Origin: Saccharopolyspora endophytica
GTDB lineage: Bacteria; Actinomycetota; Actinomycetes; Mycobacteriales; Pseudonocardiaceae
Length of the DNA: 64,000 nt
Assembly (NCBI RefSeq): GCF_018070075.1
Contig: NZ_JAGPXE010000008.1
Location: forward strand, 62,001-126,000
Reading direction: 5' to 3'
Positions 51,543 through 60,556 of the stretch are shown here, piece by piece. The translations under genes were made by a program, and so were the position numbers. The notes under the pieces are model-generated. The model did not search any database, was not told where the DNA came from, and saw only the letters and a list, made by a program, of their open reading frames with translations. Numbering within the stretch: the stretch's first letter is position 1; every line of letters begins with the position of its first letter.

Positions 51543-52863
51543 GGCTGTTGCTTCCCTCCTGGTCGGCACCGCGCAGCGGTGCTTGATCGGTGTTCACCCG
51601 GTGGACCAGCAGCGCGTTGATGCGGATCCGGCCCCGGTGGTCCTTGCCGCCCTCGGCGCGCAGCCGAAGGCCGGCGACCTCGGTCTCGGCGCCCGGCAGC
51701 GGCACCCGGCCCAGCCGTTGCGCCAGCAGACCGCCCACGGTCTCCACGTCGGAGTCGTCGAGCTCGACGTCGAACAGCTCGCCCAGGTCCTCGACCGGGA
51801 GCCGGGAGCTCACCCGGACGGTGCCGTCCTCCAGGTGCTCGACCGGGCGGTGCTCCTCGCGGTCGGACTCGTCGGTGATCTCGCCGACGATCTCCTCCAC
51901 GATGTCCTCGATGGTCAGCAGCCCGGCGGTGCCGCCGTACTCGTCGACCGCGATGGCGAGGTGACCGCGCGAGATCTGCATCTCGCGCAGCAGCTCGTCG
52001 AGCCGCTTGGTGTCGGGCACGAAGGTCGCGGGCCGCATCAGCTCCACCACCGCCGGCCCTGCGGCGTCGGTGGTCTCCAGCACGATGCGGGTGAGGTCCT
52101 TGAGCGTGACCAGGCCGACGATGTCGTCGACGCTGTCACCGATCACCGGGATCCGGGAGAAGCCCGAGCGCAGGCATAGCGCCAGCGCCTGACGGGCGGA
52201 CTTGGTCTGCTCGATCCAGATGATCTCGGTGCGCGGCACCATCACCTCGCGCGCGAGGGTGTCGCCGAGCTCGAAGACCGAGTGGATCATCTCCCGCTCG
52301 CCGGCGGCCACCACGCCGCGCTCCCCGGCCAGGTCGACCAGCTCGCGCAGCTCCACCTCGGTGGAGAACGGTCCCTCGCGGAAGCCCTTGCCGGGCGTGA
52401 TCATGTTGCCGATCAGGATCAGCAGCCGGGTCAACGGGTTGAGCAGTCGGGCCATCACGCGGACCGGCACCGCGATCTTCAGACCGATGCCGTACGGGTG
52501 CTGCCTGCCGAGCGTGCGCGGTCCGACGCCGACCAGCACGTACGAGGCGACCAGCATGATCAGCACCGCGACGACCAGCGCCCAGGCCTCCGACTCCGCG
52601 ACCCGCAGCGCCACCACCGTGACCAGCACGGTCGCGCCCATCTCGCAGGCGAGCCGGAGCAGGAGCAGCAGGTTGACGTGCCTGGGCCGGTCGCCGAGCA
52701 GCAGGACGAGCTGCTTGGCGCCGGTGCGGCCCTGCCGGGCCAGGTCTTCGGCGCGCGCGTGGGAGGCCACGGTGATGGCCGCCTCGGAGGCGGCGAACAC
52801 CCCGGCCGCGAGCACCAGCAGCACCGCGAGCACCAAGAACGCGGTGGAACCGGCCAACTCCAC
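51535..52863 (-). CDS. CBS-domain membrane protein, CorC/TlyC (hemolysin) family
   Basis: Protein of 442 residues: N-terminal membrane domain (CNNM/DUF21 fold) with AFLVLAVLLVLAAGVFAASEAAI and further segments to about residue 150. Two CBS domains follow (VMVPRTEIIWIEQ and VPDTKRLDELLREMQISRGHL), then a C-terminal CorC-HlyC domain (VDEYGGTAGLLTIEDIVEEIVGEI). The family is linked with magnesium or cobalt efflux. GTG 52863; TTG two codons later is an alternative. It is downstream of ybeY, the usual order. Confidence 0.93.
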   Translation of the reverse strand: MELAGSTAFLVLAVLLVLAAGVFAASEAAITVASHARAEDLARQGRTGAKQLVLLLGDRPRHVNLLLLLRLACEMGATVLVTVVALRVAESEAWALVVAVLIMLVASYVLVGVGPRTLGRQHPYGIGLKIAVPVRVMARLLNPLTRLLILIGNMITPGKGFREGPFSTEVELRELVDLAGERGVVAAGEREMIHSVFELGDTLAREVMVPRTEIIWIEQTKSARQALALCLRSGFSRIPVIGDSVDDIVGLVTLKDLTRIVLETTDAAGPAVVELMRPATFVPDTKRLDELLREMQISRGHLAIAVDEYGGTAGLLTIEDIVEEIVGEITDESDREEHRPVEHLEDGTVRVSSRLPVEDLGELFDVELDDSDVETVGGLLAQRLGRVPLPGAETEVAGLRLRAEGGKDHRGRIRINALLVHRVNTDQAPLRGADQEGSNSRG

Positions 52864-52867
52864 TCCC

Positions 52868-53428
52868 CTAGTTCGCAGGAGCCGGGCCGGCGCCCGGCTC
52901 GTCGTCCAGCCCGACCGCGCCCAGGACCTTGTCGTCCGCGCTGCGCTGGGCCTGCGCCCGCTCGGCCTCGTCACGCGCCTCGCGGTACTCGGCCAGGATG
53001 CGGTTCTGCAGCCCGAACATCTCGCGCTCCTCCTCCGGCTCGGCGTGGTCGTAGCCGAGCAGGTGCAGGACGCCGTGCACGGTCAGCAGGTGCAGCTCGT
53101 CGAGCGTGCTGTGACCGGCCTTCTTCGCCTGGTCCTTGGCGAAGGCGGGGCACAGCACGATGTCGCCGAGCAGCGCCGGGCCGGAACCGGCCGAGTCGGG
53201 GCGGCGGGCCGAGTCGTACTCGTCCATCGGGAAGGACATCACGTCGGTGGGACCGGGCAGGTCCATCCACCGCTCGTGCAGGTCGGACATCACGTCGAGG
53301 TCCACCAGCACGATGGACAGCTCGGCGAGCTGGCTGACGCTCATCTTGTCGAGCGCGAAGCGGGCCACGGAGACGATCGTCTCCTCGGGCACCGCGACGC
53401 CGGATTCGTTGGCGATCTCGATGGTCAT
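52868..53428 (-). CDS. ybeY: Endoribonuclease YbeY
   Basis: Zinc endoribonuclease needed for 16S rRNA 3'-end maturation, 186 residues. The metal motif [11 protein letters not shown] lies near 118-128; [10 protein letters not shown] and [10 protein letters not shown] are conserved. The C-terminal 30 residues are an acidic, non-conserved tail. ATG 53428 overlaps the phoH stop by 4 bp, so the genes are translated together. It follows phoH and precedes the CBS protein, the standard layout. Confidence 0.95.
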   Translation of the reverse strand: MTIEIANESGVAVPEETIVSVARFALDKMSVSQLAELSIVLVDLDVMSDLHERWMDLPGPTDVMSFPMDEYDSARRPDSAGSGPALLGDIVLCPAFAKDQAKKAGHSTLDELHLLTVHGVLHLLGYDHAEPEEEREMFGLQNRILAEYREARDEAERAQAQRSADDKVLGAVGLDDEPGAGPAPAN

Positions 53429-54486
53429 GCTCGTCCTCGTCGCTGGCCGTTGCGCCGTTCGTCGTGCTGGTCGGCGTCGTTGATCGCGTGCCAGCGGTCG
53501 TAGGCGTTGACGATGTCGGTGACCAGCCGGTGCCGCACCACGTCGTGGCTGTCCAGCTGGGAGAAGTGCACGTCGTCGACGTCGTCCAGGATGTTCTGCA
53601 CCATCTTCAGGCCGCTGCGCTGGCCCCCGGGCAGGTCGATCTGGGTGACGTCGCCGGTGACCACGATCTTGGAACCGAAGCCCAAGCGGGTCAGGAACAT
53701 CTTCATCTGCTCGGGCGTGGTGTTCTGCGCCTCGTCCAGGATGATGAAGGAATCGTTGAGCGTGCGCCCGCGCATGAAGGCCAGCGGGGCGATCTCGATC
53801 GTCCCCGCCGAGGTCAGGCGCGGCACCGACTCCGGATCGACCATGTCGTGCAGCGCGTCGTACAGCGGCCGCAGGTAGGGGTCGATCTTCTCGTAGAGGG
53901 TGCCGGGCAGGAAGCCCAGCCGCTCACCGGCCTCGACGGCCGGGCGCGTCAGGATGATCCGGTTGACCCGCTTGGCCTGCAACGCCTGCACGGCCTTGGC
54001 CATCGCCAGGTACGTCTTGCCGGTACCGGCGGGGCCGATGCCGAACACCACGGTGTGGTTGTCGATGGCGTCGACGTAGCGCTTCTGGTTGAGCGTCTTG
54101 GGGCGGATGGTCCGACCGCGCCGGGACACGATGTCCAGGCTGAGCACGTCGGCGGGCGACTCGTTGTGGTCGGCCGAGAGCATCCCCACGCTGCGGCGGA
54201 CGATGTCGGGATTGAGCTGGCTGCCCTTGCCGATGAGAGCGATGAGCTCGGCGAACACCCGTTCCGCGAACGCGACCTCGGCAGGCTCCCCGGAGAGAGT
54301 CACCTCGTTGCCCCGGACATGGACGTCGGCGGTGAGCAGGTCCTCGACGACCCGCAGGTTCTCGTCCCGGCTGCCCACCAGCGTCAGCACGACGTCGTCG
54401 GGGATGTTCACCTTGGACTGAGCCGTTGCGGTCTCCGGCTGCTCTCCGGGCTGGGCGGCGGCGCCACCCGCTGCGATACCGGCCAC
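53425..54486 (-). CDS. phoH: PhoH-like ATPase
   Basis: P-loop ATPase of 353 residues of the PhoH family, linked with RNA metabolism. Walker [10 protein letters not shown] is near 150-158, Walker [12 protein letters not shown] with sensor region [14 protein letters not shown] follows; the N-terminal segment [20 protein letters not shown] holds a KH-like domain. GTG 54486 is preceded by GGTAGG; TTG 54561 would add 25 residues. It overlaps ybeY. Confidence 0.93.
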   Translation of the reverse strand: MAGIAAGGAAAQPGEQPETATAQSKVNIPDDVVLTLVGSRDENLRVVEDLLTADVHVRGNEVTLSGEPAEVAFAERVFAELIALIGKGSQLNPDIVRRSVGMLSADHNESPADVLSLDIVSRRGRTIRPKTLNQKRYVDAIDNHTVVFGIGPAGTGKTYLAMAKAVQALQAKRVNRIILTRPAVEAGERLGFLPGTLYEKIDPYLRPLYDALHDMVDPESVPRLTSAGTIEIAPLAFMRGRTLNDSFIILDEAQNTTPEQMKMFLTRLGFGSKIVVTGDVTQIDLPGGQRSGLKMVQNILDDVDDVHFSQLDSHDVVRHRLVTDIVNAYDRWHAINDADQHDERRNGQRRGRA

Positions 54487-54604
54487 GTAGTTCGGGCCTA
54501 CCTTCTGCGCGTTGCGCGCGGGTCGTTCGGTCAGTTCTCCCTGGCACCGATGGTAGTCCAAGGGAGCAACCGAGTTGCCGACGTGCTCCCCCGGAACCCG
54601 CCGG

Positions 54605-54970
54605 TCAGCCCTTGAGCGGACCGCCGGTCATGCCGCCGAGCCATTCCCCGCCGAGCAGGTGCAGGTGCACGTGGAAGATGGTCTGGCCCGCGTCGGCGTT
54701 GGTGTTGAACAACAACCGGTAACCGGGCTCGGAGATTCCCTCGGCCTCGGCGATCTCGTGCGCGGTGGTGATCAGCTCGCTCAGCAGCGCCGGGTCGGCG
54801 GCGGCCAGCTCGGCGGCGTTGCGGTACCGCTCCTTGGGGATGACCAGCACGTGCGTCGGGGCCTGCGGGTTGATGTCGCGGATCGCGATGACCCGCTCGT
54901 TCTCCCGCACGATGTCGGCCGGGATCTCCCGCGCGATGATGCGCAGGAACAGCTCCTTCTCCTCGCTCAT
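54605..54970 (-). CDS. HIT-family (histidine triad) protein
   Basis: Nucleotide-binding hydrolase of 121 residues (HINT branch). The catalytic triad is HVHLHLLGG near 99-107, with the N-terminal FLRIIAREIPADIV and DINPQAPTHVLVIPK conserved. It probably cleaves purine-nucleoside phosphoramidates. ATG 54970. It is followed on the same strand by phoH and ybeY and preceded by a gap with two strong hairpins. Confidence 0.93.
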   Translation of the reverse strand: MSEEKELFLRIIAREIPADIVRENERVIAIRDINPQAPTHVLVIPKERYRNAAELAAADPALLSELITTAHEIAEAEGISEPGYRLLFNTNADAGQTIFHVHLHLLGGEWLGGMTGGPLKG

Positions 54971-55040
54971 GCCCCGAAGGCTAGCCGAAGTCGATGTTCG
55001 GTCCGCGGGCGGAAGTGACGCGTCACGTCGTCTGCGAGGT

Positions 55041-55122
55041 GCTGCGCCGCAACCGGGGCTGGGGGGAGTGCTCCACTTGCGGCGCAGCTCTCGCCGGACC
55101 AAGGGGGGAGGTGTCCGGCGAG
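55041..55122 (-). terminator. Two tandem hairpins downstream of rsmE
   Basis: Hairpin 1: GCTGCGCCGCAA (55041-55052) with TTGCGGCGCAGC (55077-55088). Hairpin 2: CTCGCCGGAC (55090-55099) with GTCCGGCGAG (55113-55122). Both lie 135-215 bases after the rsmE stop on the minus strand. They may be a double terminator, a processing site or a small RNA. Confidence 0.5.
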
Positions 55123-55257
55123 TGCGGAGAACCCGATGTCCGTGCGACACCGGTGACGACGTTGCCCGTCGCACTCTCGCAGCCACCGAGCGTATCCCCG
55201 CGTCAGCCGATCGCGCTACGCAAACGGGGAAGTTCTCGATCTTGGTCACCCGAGGTG

Positions 55258-55992
55258 TCAGGACCAGCGGGTGGTCACAGCCCCCAGCGCGCCCAGCGCC
55301 ACGGCGGCGGCGGTCGAGGCCCGCAGGACCGTGTGCCCCAGGCGTGTGACCTGCGCTCCGGCGTCGCCCAGGGCGGCGAGCTCGTCGTCGGTGATGCCGC
55401 CCTCCGGGCCCACCACCAGCAGGACCTCACCCGAAGCCGGCAGATCGGCGGAGGTCAGCGGGCCGGTCGCCGACTCGTGCAGGACCAGCGCGGCGTCGGC
55501 CTCGGCGATGAGCGCGGCGAGCTGCTTGGTGCTGACCGGCTCGGTGACCTCGGGCGTCCAGGCCCGGCGGGCCTGCTTGGCCGCCGCCGCGGCGGTGCTG
55601 CGCCAGCGGGCCAGGGCCTTGGCGCCGCGCGGTCCGTCGTCCCACTTGGCCACGCAGCGGGACGCGCGCCACGGCACGACCGCGTCGACCCCGGCCTCGG
55701 TGGCCAGTTCGACGGCGAGCTCGCCGCGATCGCCCTTGACCAGCGCCTGGACCACCCGGACCCGCAGCTCCGGCTGCGGCTCGTGCCAGGTCTCCGACAC
55801 CGCCAACCGCAGCGAATCGCGTTCGGCGGCCTCGACGACGCAGCGCGCCATGCCGCCCTGCGCGTCGGAGAGCAGCAGCTCTTCGCCGACGCGCAGGCGG
55901 CGCACGGTGGCGGCGTGCTTGCCCTCGGGACCGTCCAGCGTGGTGGATCCGCCCGCGGGCAACCGCTCCACCGAGAAGACCGGCAGCGACAC
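55258..55992 (-). CDS. rsmE: 16S rRNA (uracil-1498-N3)-methyltransferase RsmE
   Basis: SPOUT-class methyltransferase for U1498 of 16S rRNA, 244 residues. N-terminal PUA-like region has DGPEGKHAATVRRLRVGEELLL; the SPOUT knot is near the C-terminus with LLVVGPEGGITDDEL and GHTVLRASTAAAVALG. ATG 55992 lies 8 bp after the dnaJ stop on the same strand. The dnaJ-rsmE pair is common in actinobacteria. Confidence 0.95.
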   Translation of the reverse strand: MSLPVFSVERLPAGGSTTLDGPEGKHAATVRRLRVGEELLLSDAQGGMARCVVEAAERDSLRLAVSETWHEPQPELRVRVVQALVKGDRGELAVELATEAGVDAVVPWRASRCVAKWDDGPRGAKALARWRSTAAAAAKQARRAWTPEVTEPVSTKQLAALIAEADAALVLHESATGPLTSADLPASGEVLLVVGPEGGITDDELAALGDAGAQVTRLGHTVLRASTAAAVALGALGAVTTRWS

Positions 55993-56000
55993 GGGCTGCC

Positions 56001-57173
56001 TCAGCGGTGCCCGAAGGAGCGGAACCGCGAGAACAGCCCCTGCCTGCCGTTGCCGTTGGCGGTCACCGTCGGCTCGGGCTGCTCCTCGCCGCGCAGCTTG
56101 GCCAGGTCGCGCAGCATCTCCGACTGGGTGTCGTCGAGGTTCGTCGGAACCACGACGTCCAGGTGGATGTGCAGGTCGCCGTGGCCGCTGACCTTGCCGT
56201 TGGAGCGCAGCTTGGGCAGTCCGCGTCCGGTGATCACGTGCTCGGTGCCGGGCTGGGTGCCCGCCTCGACCGCGATCTCCTCGTGCGAACCGTCCAGCGT
56301 CTCCAGCAGCAGCACCGTGCCCAGCGCCGCCGCCGTCATCGGCAGTTCGACGTTGCAGTGCAGGTCGGCGCCGTCGCGGGTGAACCGGTCGTGCGGCTGC
56401 TCCTCGACCTCGACGAACAGGTCGCCCGCCGGGCCACCGCCGGGGCCGACCTCGCCCTCGCCGGCGAGCCGGACGCGCATGCCGTCGCCGACGCCCGCCG
56501 GGATCTTGACGGTGATGGTGCGCCGCGCGCGGACCCGGCCGTCACCGGAGCACTGCTGGCAGGGGTCGGTGATGACCTCGCCGAAGCCGCGGCAGACCGG
56601 GCAAGGGCGGGACGTCATGACCTGGCCCAGGAAGGACCGCTGCACCGACTGCACCTCGCCGCGACCACCGCAGGTGTCGCAGGTCGAGGGCGCGCTGCCG
56701 GCCTTCGAACCGCCGCCGTCGCAGACGTCGCAGAGCACCGCGGTGTCCACGGTGATGTCGCGGTTGACGCCGCTGGCGCACTCCTCCAGCGTCAGCTCCA
56801 GGCGCAGCAGGGCGTCGGAACCGGGCTGCACGCGGCTGCGCGGGCCTCGGCCACCGCCGCCGCCTCCGCCGCCGAAGAAGGCGTCCATGATGTCGCCGAG
56901 GCCGCCGAAGCCGGCGAACGGATCGCCGCCCATGCCGCCACCGGCGCCGCCGCCGTTGCCCAGCGGGTCCCCGCCGAGGTCCACGACCTGGCGCTTCTTC
57001 GGATCGGAGAGCACCTCGTAGGCGGTGGTCACCTCCGCGAACCGCTCCTGAGCCGCCTCGTCCGGATTGACGTCGGGGTGCAGTTCCCGGGCGAGTTTGC
57101 GGTATGCGCGCTTGATCTGCTCGGGTGTCGCGTCCTGGGAAATTCCGAGGGTCGCGTAGTAGTCCCTGGCCAC
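56001..57173 (-). CDS. dnaJ: Chaperone DnaJ
   Basis: Hsp40 co-chaperone of 390 residues. J domain at 1-70 with HPD at 32-34; a Gly-rich linker [17 protein letters not shown]; a zinc-finger domain with four CxxCxGxG-type repeats ([32 protein letters not shown]); then substrate-binding domains. The middle has a poly-Gly run. ATG 57173. It follows hrcA, an arrangement typical of the second dnaJ copy (dnaJ2) in actinobacteria. Confidence 0.96.
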   Translation of the reverse strand: MARDYYATLGISQDATPEQIKRAYRKLARELHPDVNPDEAAQERFAEVTTAYEVLSDPKKRQVVDLGGDPLGNGGGAGGGMGGDPFAGFGGLGDIMDAFFGGGGGGGGRGPRSRVQPGSDALLRLELTLEECASGVNRDITVDTAVLCDVCDGGGSKAGSAPSTCDTCGGRGEVQSVQRSFLGQVMTSRPCPVCRGFGEVITDPCQQCSGDGRVRARRTITVKIPAGVGDGMRVRLAGEGEVGPGGGPAGDLFVEVEEQPHDRFTRDGADLHCNVELPMTAAALGTVLLLETLDGSHEEIAVEAGTQPGTEHVITGRGLPKLRSNGKVSGHGDLHIHLDVVVPTNLDDTQSEMLRDLAKLRGEEQPEPTVTANGNGRQGLFSRFRSFGHR

Positions 57174-57234
57174 CTTCTCCGTACTTCCTCTGCTCGATTA
57201 AGTCGAGTGAATGCCGGTCATGCCGGTGCGAACC

Positions 57235-58257
57235 TCACCGGCCGTCCAGGATCTCACCCACGTACGCGGCCACGGCACGGACCGCCGCCATCGTTCCGGG
57301 GTAGTCCATGCGGGTCGGGCCGACAACGCCCAGACCGCCCAAGACCATGCCATCCGAACCGTATCCGGTGGAAATCACCGAGGTCGTCTGCATCTCCAAC
57401 GCTTCGTTCTCCGCCCCGATGCTGACCCGGACGGTACTCGAATCGCGGGCGGCGGCGAGCAGCTTGAGCACCACCACCTGCTCCTCCAGGGCTTCGAGGA
57501 CCTGGCGCAGCGAGTTCGGGAAGTCGGCGACGTTGCGGGTGAGGTTGGGCGTGCCGCCGAGCACCATCCGCTCCTCCGGGTGCTCCACGAGCGACTCGAT
57601 GAGCACGCCGCAGACCCGGATGAGCACGTCGCGCAGTTCCGGCGGGGCCTGGTCGGGCAGTTCGGCCACGGCGGCGGAGGCGTCGGCGAGCCGCTTCTCG
57701 GCCATCGCCGAGTTGAGCACGGTCCGCAGCCTGGCCACGTCGTCGTCGGTGATGACGTCGCCGAGGTCGACCATGCGCTGGTCGACGCGGCCGGTGTTGG
57801 TGATCAGCACCAGCATCAGCCTCGCTGGGGTGATCGTGACCACCTCGACGTGCCGGACGGTGGACCGGGTCAGCGTCGGGTACTGGACGACGGCGACCTG
57901 CTGGGTGAGCTGCGCGAGCAGCCGCACGCTCCGGCGCATCACGTCGTCGAGGTCCAGAGCGCCGTCCAGGAAGTTGCGGATGGCGCGGCGTTCGGGACCC
58001 GTCAGCGGCTTGACCTCGTGCAACCGGTCGACGAACAACCGGTAGCCCTTGTCGGTGGGCACACGTCCGGCGCTGGTGTGGGGCTGGACGATGAAGCCGT
58101 CCTCCTCCAGCGCGGCCATGTCGTTGCGCACGGTGGCGCTGGACACACCGAGGTTGTGGCGGTCGACCAACGCCTTCGACCCGACCGGCTCCTTGGACGA
58201 CACGAAGTCGGCCACGATCGCCCGCAGGACCTCGAAGCGGCGTTCATCCGCGTTCAC
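57235..58257 (-). CDS. hrcA: Heat-inducible transcription repressor HrcA
   Basis: Repressor of class I heat-shock genes that binds CIRCE elements, 340 residues. The N-terminal winged helix has [38 protein letters not shown], split here at [10 protein letters not shown] and [15 protein letters not shown] 58257 has an AGGAGG ribosome site. No CIRCE inverted repeat (TTAGCACTC) is visible in the upstream 180 bp, so I do not see autoregulation through CIRCE at this site. Confidence 0.93.
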   Translation of the reverse strand: MNADERRFEVLRAIVADFVSSKEPVGSKALVDRHNLGVSSATVRNDMAALEEDGFIVQPHTSAGRVPTDKGYRLFVDRLHEVKPLTGPERRAIRNFLDGALDLDDVMRRSVRLLAQLTQQVAVVQYPTLTRSTVRHVEVVTITPARLMLVLITNTGRVDQRMVDLGDVITDDDVARLRTVLNSAMAEKRLADASAAVAELPDQAPPELRDVLIRVCGVLIESLVEHPEERMVLGGTPNLTRNVADFPNSLRQVLEALEEQVVVLKLLAAARDSSTVRVSIGAENEALEMQTTSVISTGYGSDGMVLGGLGVVGPTRMDYPGTMAAVRAVAAYVGEILDGR

Positions 58258-58434
58258 CCGCGCACCTCCTCAACAGCCTGCCCAGCGGATCTCGCGGTAA
58301 CACGGGCCCACACCAATCCGCGCACCCGAAGCTCGGGGCTCTGGGCACCCCCATCGAGTTTACGGTGTTCGTCCCCCAGAACCGAGAGCCGCAGCTCCCA
58401 CCCGACGGGCGCGCGGCAGCTTGAGGCCCAACGG

Positions 58435-58824
58435 CTACTGGCTCAGCCGCGGAGTCGTCCAAGCGCGCAACGTCCCCGCGATTTCCGGAACATCCAGCTC
58501 GCCGGAGGCGATGGCCACCACGAACTTCTCACCGTCATCAACCGTCGGAGCAGTCAGGAGGACTCCGTTGATCCAGTAGAAACCGAAGGCGCCGACCCAC
58601 CCGAGCCGCTTGTTGCCGTCCACCAACGCGCGGTTGCGGACGAGCGAATGCAACAAGGCCGCTGCTTTGTCGTGCACCGTCGGATAGGCGTCCTTCCCGA
58701 AGACGGTTGCCTGTGCGCGTGCGAGCGCGCCCTGCAGCAAACCCCAGTCTCTGACCTCCGGTTGATGCCCCAGAGCGCGCGTCGCGGCGAGGACCAGGTC
58801 ATCGATGGAGGGAAACCTGGTCAC
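58435..58824 (-). CDS. Doc-type toxin, Fic fold
   Basis: Toxin of the Doc family, 129 residues. Doc proteins phosphorylate EF-Tu and stop translation. The Fic-like motif is partly conserved: HSLVRNRALVDGNKRLGW near 58-75 carries the Asp-Gly-Asn-Lys-Arg core that binds ATP. GTG 58824 follows the antitoxin stop codon at once, and the two genes form an operon. It is inserted between hrcA and hemW. Confidence in toxin activity is inferred from the family. Confidence 0.9.
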   Translation of the reverse strand: MTRFPSIDDLVLAATRALGHQPEVRDWGLLQGALARAQATVFGKDAYPTVHDKAAALLHSLVRNRALVDGNKRLGWVGAFGFYWINGVLLTAPTVDDGEKFVVAIASGELDVPEIAGTLRAWTTPRLSQ

Positions 58825-59022
58825 CTACTGGCCCAACCTCTCGATCAGCTCTGCGTCTCGCTGAACCACGAAGTCGACAGCCTCCGCGAACGAGACCTCG
58901 CGCCGGGCCGTGTACTCACGAATGGCTTGGCGCGCAACGTCCTGCATCGACCGGTGCTCGTCCTCCGCCGCTTGACGGAGAGCCTCGGCTTCCTCGTCTG
59001 TCAACCGCAGTGTCATCGCCAT
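58825..59022 (-). CDS. Antitoxin, ribbon-helix-helix type, partner of Doc
   Basis: A 65-residue antitoxin. The N-terminal MAMTLRLTDEEAEALRQAA is a ribbon-helix-helix DNA-binding start; the middle has SMQDVARQAIREYTARR, and the C-terminal part, DFVVQRDAELIERL, probably contacts the toxin. ATG 59022 overlaps a 10-bp direct repeat in its own promoter region. A second ATG two codons later is possible. It is directly followed by doc. Confidence 0.88.
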   Translation of the reverse strand: MAMTLRLTDEEAEALRQAAEDEHRSMQDVARQAIREYTARREVSFAEAVDFVVQRDAELIERLGQ

Positions 59023-59050
59023 AACCGCATGATACCGCGTGATACCGGCA
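59021..59050 (-). promoter_or_regulatory. Three phased 10-bp repeats at the antitoxin start
   Basis: On the plus strand ATAACCGCAT, GATACCGCGT and GATACCGGCA follow each other with an exact 10-bp period. One turn of DNA per repeat suits cooperative binding of a ribbon-helix-helix antitoxin. The first repeat contains the antitoxin start codon. Confidence 0.7.
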
Positions 59051-59054
59051 GATG

Positions 59055-60278
59055 TCAGGCGAGGAGGTCTTGGACGACCGCGTCGGCCAGCAGGCGGCCG
59101 CGGTCGGTGAGGACGCAGCGGCCGTCGGCGAGGGCGTCGGGCTCCAGCAGGCCGTCGGCGACGGCCTGGTCGGCGGCGCGGCGGCCCGCGGCGTCGAGGG
59201 TCCGCACCGACAGGCCGCTGCGGACGCGGAGTTCGAGCATGACGCGCTCGATGCGCTGGTCCTCGGCGGTGAGCAGTTCGCGGGCCTGCGCCGGGGAGCC
59301 GCCCTCGGCGAGGGTGGCCGCGTAGCGGGCGGGGTGCTTGACGTTCCACCAGCGGACCCCGCCGACGTGGCTGTGCGCGCCCGGGCCCGCGCCCCACCAG
59401 TCGCCGCCCTGCCAGTAGCCGAGGTTGTGGCGGCACTCGGCGTCGGCGTCGCTCGCCCAGTTGGAGACCTCGTACCAGTGCAGACCGGCCTCGGCCAGCT
59501 TGGCGTCGATGAGCTCGTAGCGGTCGGCGAGGACGTCCTCGTCGGGCATCGGCAGCTCGCCGCGGCGGACCTTGCGGGCCATGGCAGTGCCGTCCTCCAC
59601 GATCAGCGAGTACGCCGAGACGTGATCCACGCCCGCTTCCAGCACGGCGTCCAGCGAGTCGCGCAGGTCCTGCTCGCGCTCCCCCGGCGTGCCGTAGATC
59701 AGGTCCAGGTTGACGTGCTCGAACCCGGCGGCGCGGGCTTCGCGGGCGGCGGCCACGGCACGCCCCGGCGTGTGGGTGCGCTCCAGCACGCGCAGCACGT
59801 GCTCGGCGGCCGATTGCATGCCGAGGGACACGCGCGTGAAACCGGATTTTCGAATCCGTTCGAAGAACTCCGGGGAGGTCGACTCCGGGTTGGACTCGGT
59901 CGTCACCTCAGCCCCGGTTGCCAGGCCGAATGTGTCCCGGATCGCATCGACGACCGCGCCGAGCCGTTCGGCCCCCAGCAGCGAGGGGGTTCCGCCTCCC
60001 ACGAAGACGGTCTCAGCGGCCGGCGCGGGGCCCGCGGAGAGGACCTTCGCGCCCAGTTCCAGCTCGGCCCGCAGACCGTCCAGCCAACTGCCGAAGCTCG
60101 CCGAAGATCCCAGCTCATCGGCGGTGTAGGTGTTGAAGTCGCAGTACCCGCAGCGGGTGGCGCAGAACGGCACGTGGACGTAGACGCCGAAGGGGCGCGA
60201 ACCCAGCCCGGTCAGGGCCGATTCGGGGAGGCTCCCGTCGGCCGGGGCCGGTTCGCCGGTAGGGGGTTGAGCAGGCAC
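59055..60278 (-). CDS. hemW: HemW, radical-SAM heme chaperone (coproporphyrinogen III oxidase-like)
   Basis: Radical SAM protein of 407 residues that binds heme and delivers it to acceptor proteins; formerly called HemN-like. The iron-sulfur motif PFCATRCGYCDF uses Cys39, Cys43 and Cys46. FVGGGTPSLLG and GAGPGAHSHVGGVRWWN are conserved. GTG 60278. It lies upstream of the antitoxin gene; in mycobacteria and others hemW is found near the hrcA/dnaJ block, so the TA pair looks inserted. Confidence 0.93.
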   Translation of the reverse strand: MPAQPPTGEPAPADGSLPESALTGLGSRPFGVYVHVPFCATRCGYCDFNTYTADELGSSASFGSWLDGLRAELELGAKVLSAGPAPAAETVFVGGGTPSLLGAERLGAVVDAIRDTFGLATGAEVTTESNPESTSPEFFERIRKSGFTRVSLGMQSAAEHVLRVLERTHTPGRAVAAAREARAAGFEHVNLDLIYGTPGEREQDLRDSLDAVLEAGVDHVSAYSLIVEDGTAMARKVRRGELPMPDEDVLADRYELIDAKLAEAGLHWYEVSNWASDADAECRHNLGYWQGGDWWGAGPGAHSHVGGVRWWNVKHPARYAATLAEGGSPAQARELLTAEDQRIERVMLELRVRSGLSVRTLDAAGRRAADQAVADGLLEPDALADGRCVLTDRGRLLADAVVQDLLA

Positions 60279-60344
60279 GCTTCCACTGTCTCACCATGCG
60301 GATGGGGTTGGTTCCGCCGGTTCACGCGTGGCACGCTGCGCGAC

Positions 60345-60437
60345 GTGGGTGCGACTCTGCCAAAGCTTCTCCTGGTCGCCCGCAGGTACGTTGACCTGCG
60401 GCGGGTGGCCAGCGCGCTCTGCCTCGGCAAGGTCTGA
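60345..60437 (+). CDS. Cysteine-containing leader peptide upstream of sirA
   Basis: A 30-residue peptide (GTG 60345 to stop 60437) with the conserved actinobacterial leader pattern RRYVDLRRVASALC close to its end. Peptides ending VDLxRVxSALC precede sulfur-assimilation genes in streptomycetes and mycobacteria and are thought to sense cysteine by ribosome stalling. One Cys codon is near the end. No strong ribosome site is visible, so the start could be slightly different. The region 60438-60556 holds hairpins suitable for attenuation. Confidence 0.75.
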   Translation: MGATLPKLLLVARRYVDLRRVASALCLGKV

Positions 60438-60509
60438 TCCCCCGCCGTCTTTTTGTCTTGTTCAGTCGGCGCCGGGCCTCCGAGGAGTGAGAGCCGTCAC
60501 GCCGACGGT

Positions 60510-60540
60510 ACTTCCACGCGGAGGCTTCGCGCCTGGAAGT
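60510..60540 (+). promoter_or_regulatory. Hairpin between leader peptide and sirA
   Basis: ACTTCCACGCG with CGCG-CC-TGGAAGT (two-base bulge) forms a stem just before the sirA ribosome site GGAGG (about 60544-60548). A smaller stem CCGTC/GACGG (60494-60507 region) precedes it. The arrangement suits control of sirA translation by leader translation. Confidence 0.5.
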
Positions 60541-60556
60541 CCCGGAGGTCGCGGAC

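Noticed and set aside
58258..58434. CIRCE element before hrcA
   Set aside because: No TTAGCACTC/GAGTGCTAA pair or near match was found in the gap.
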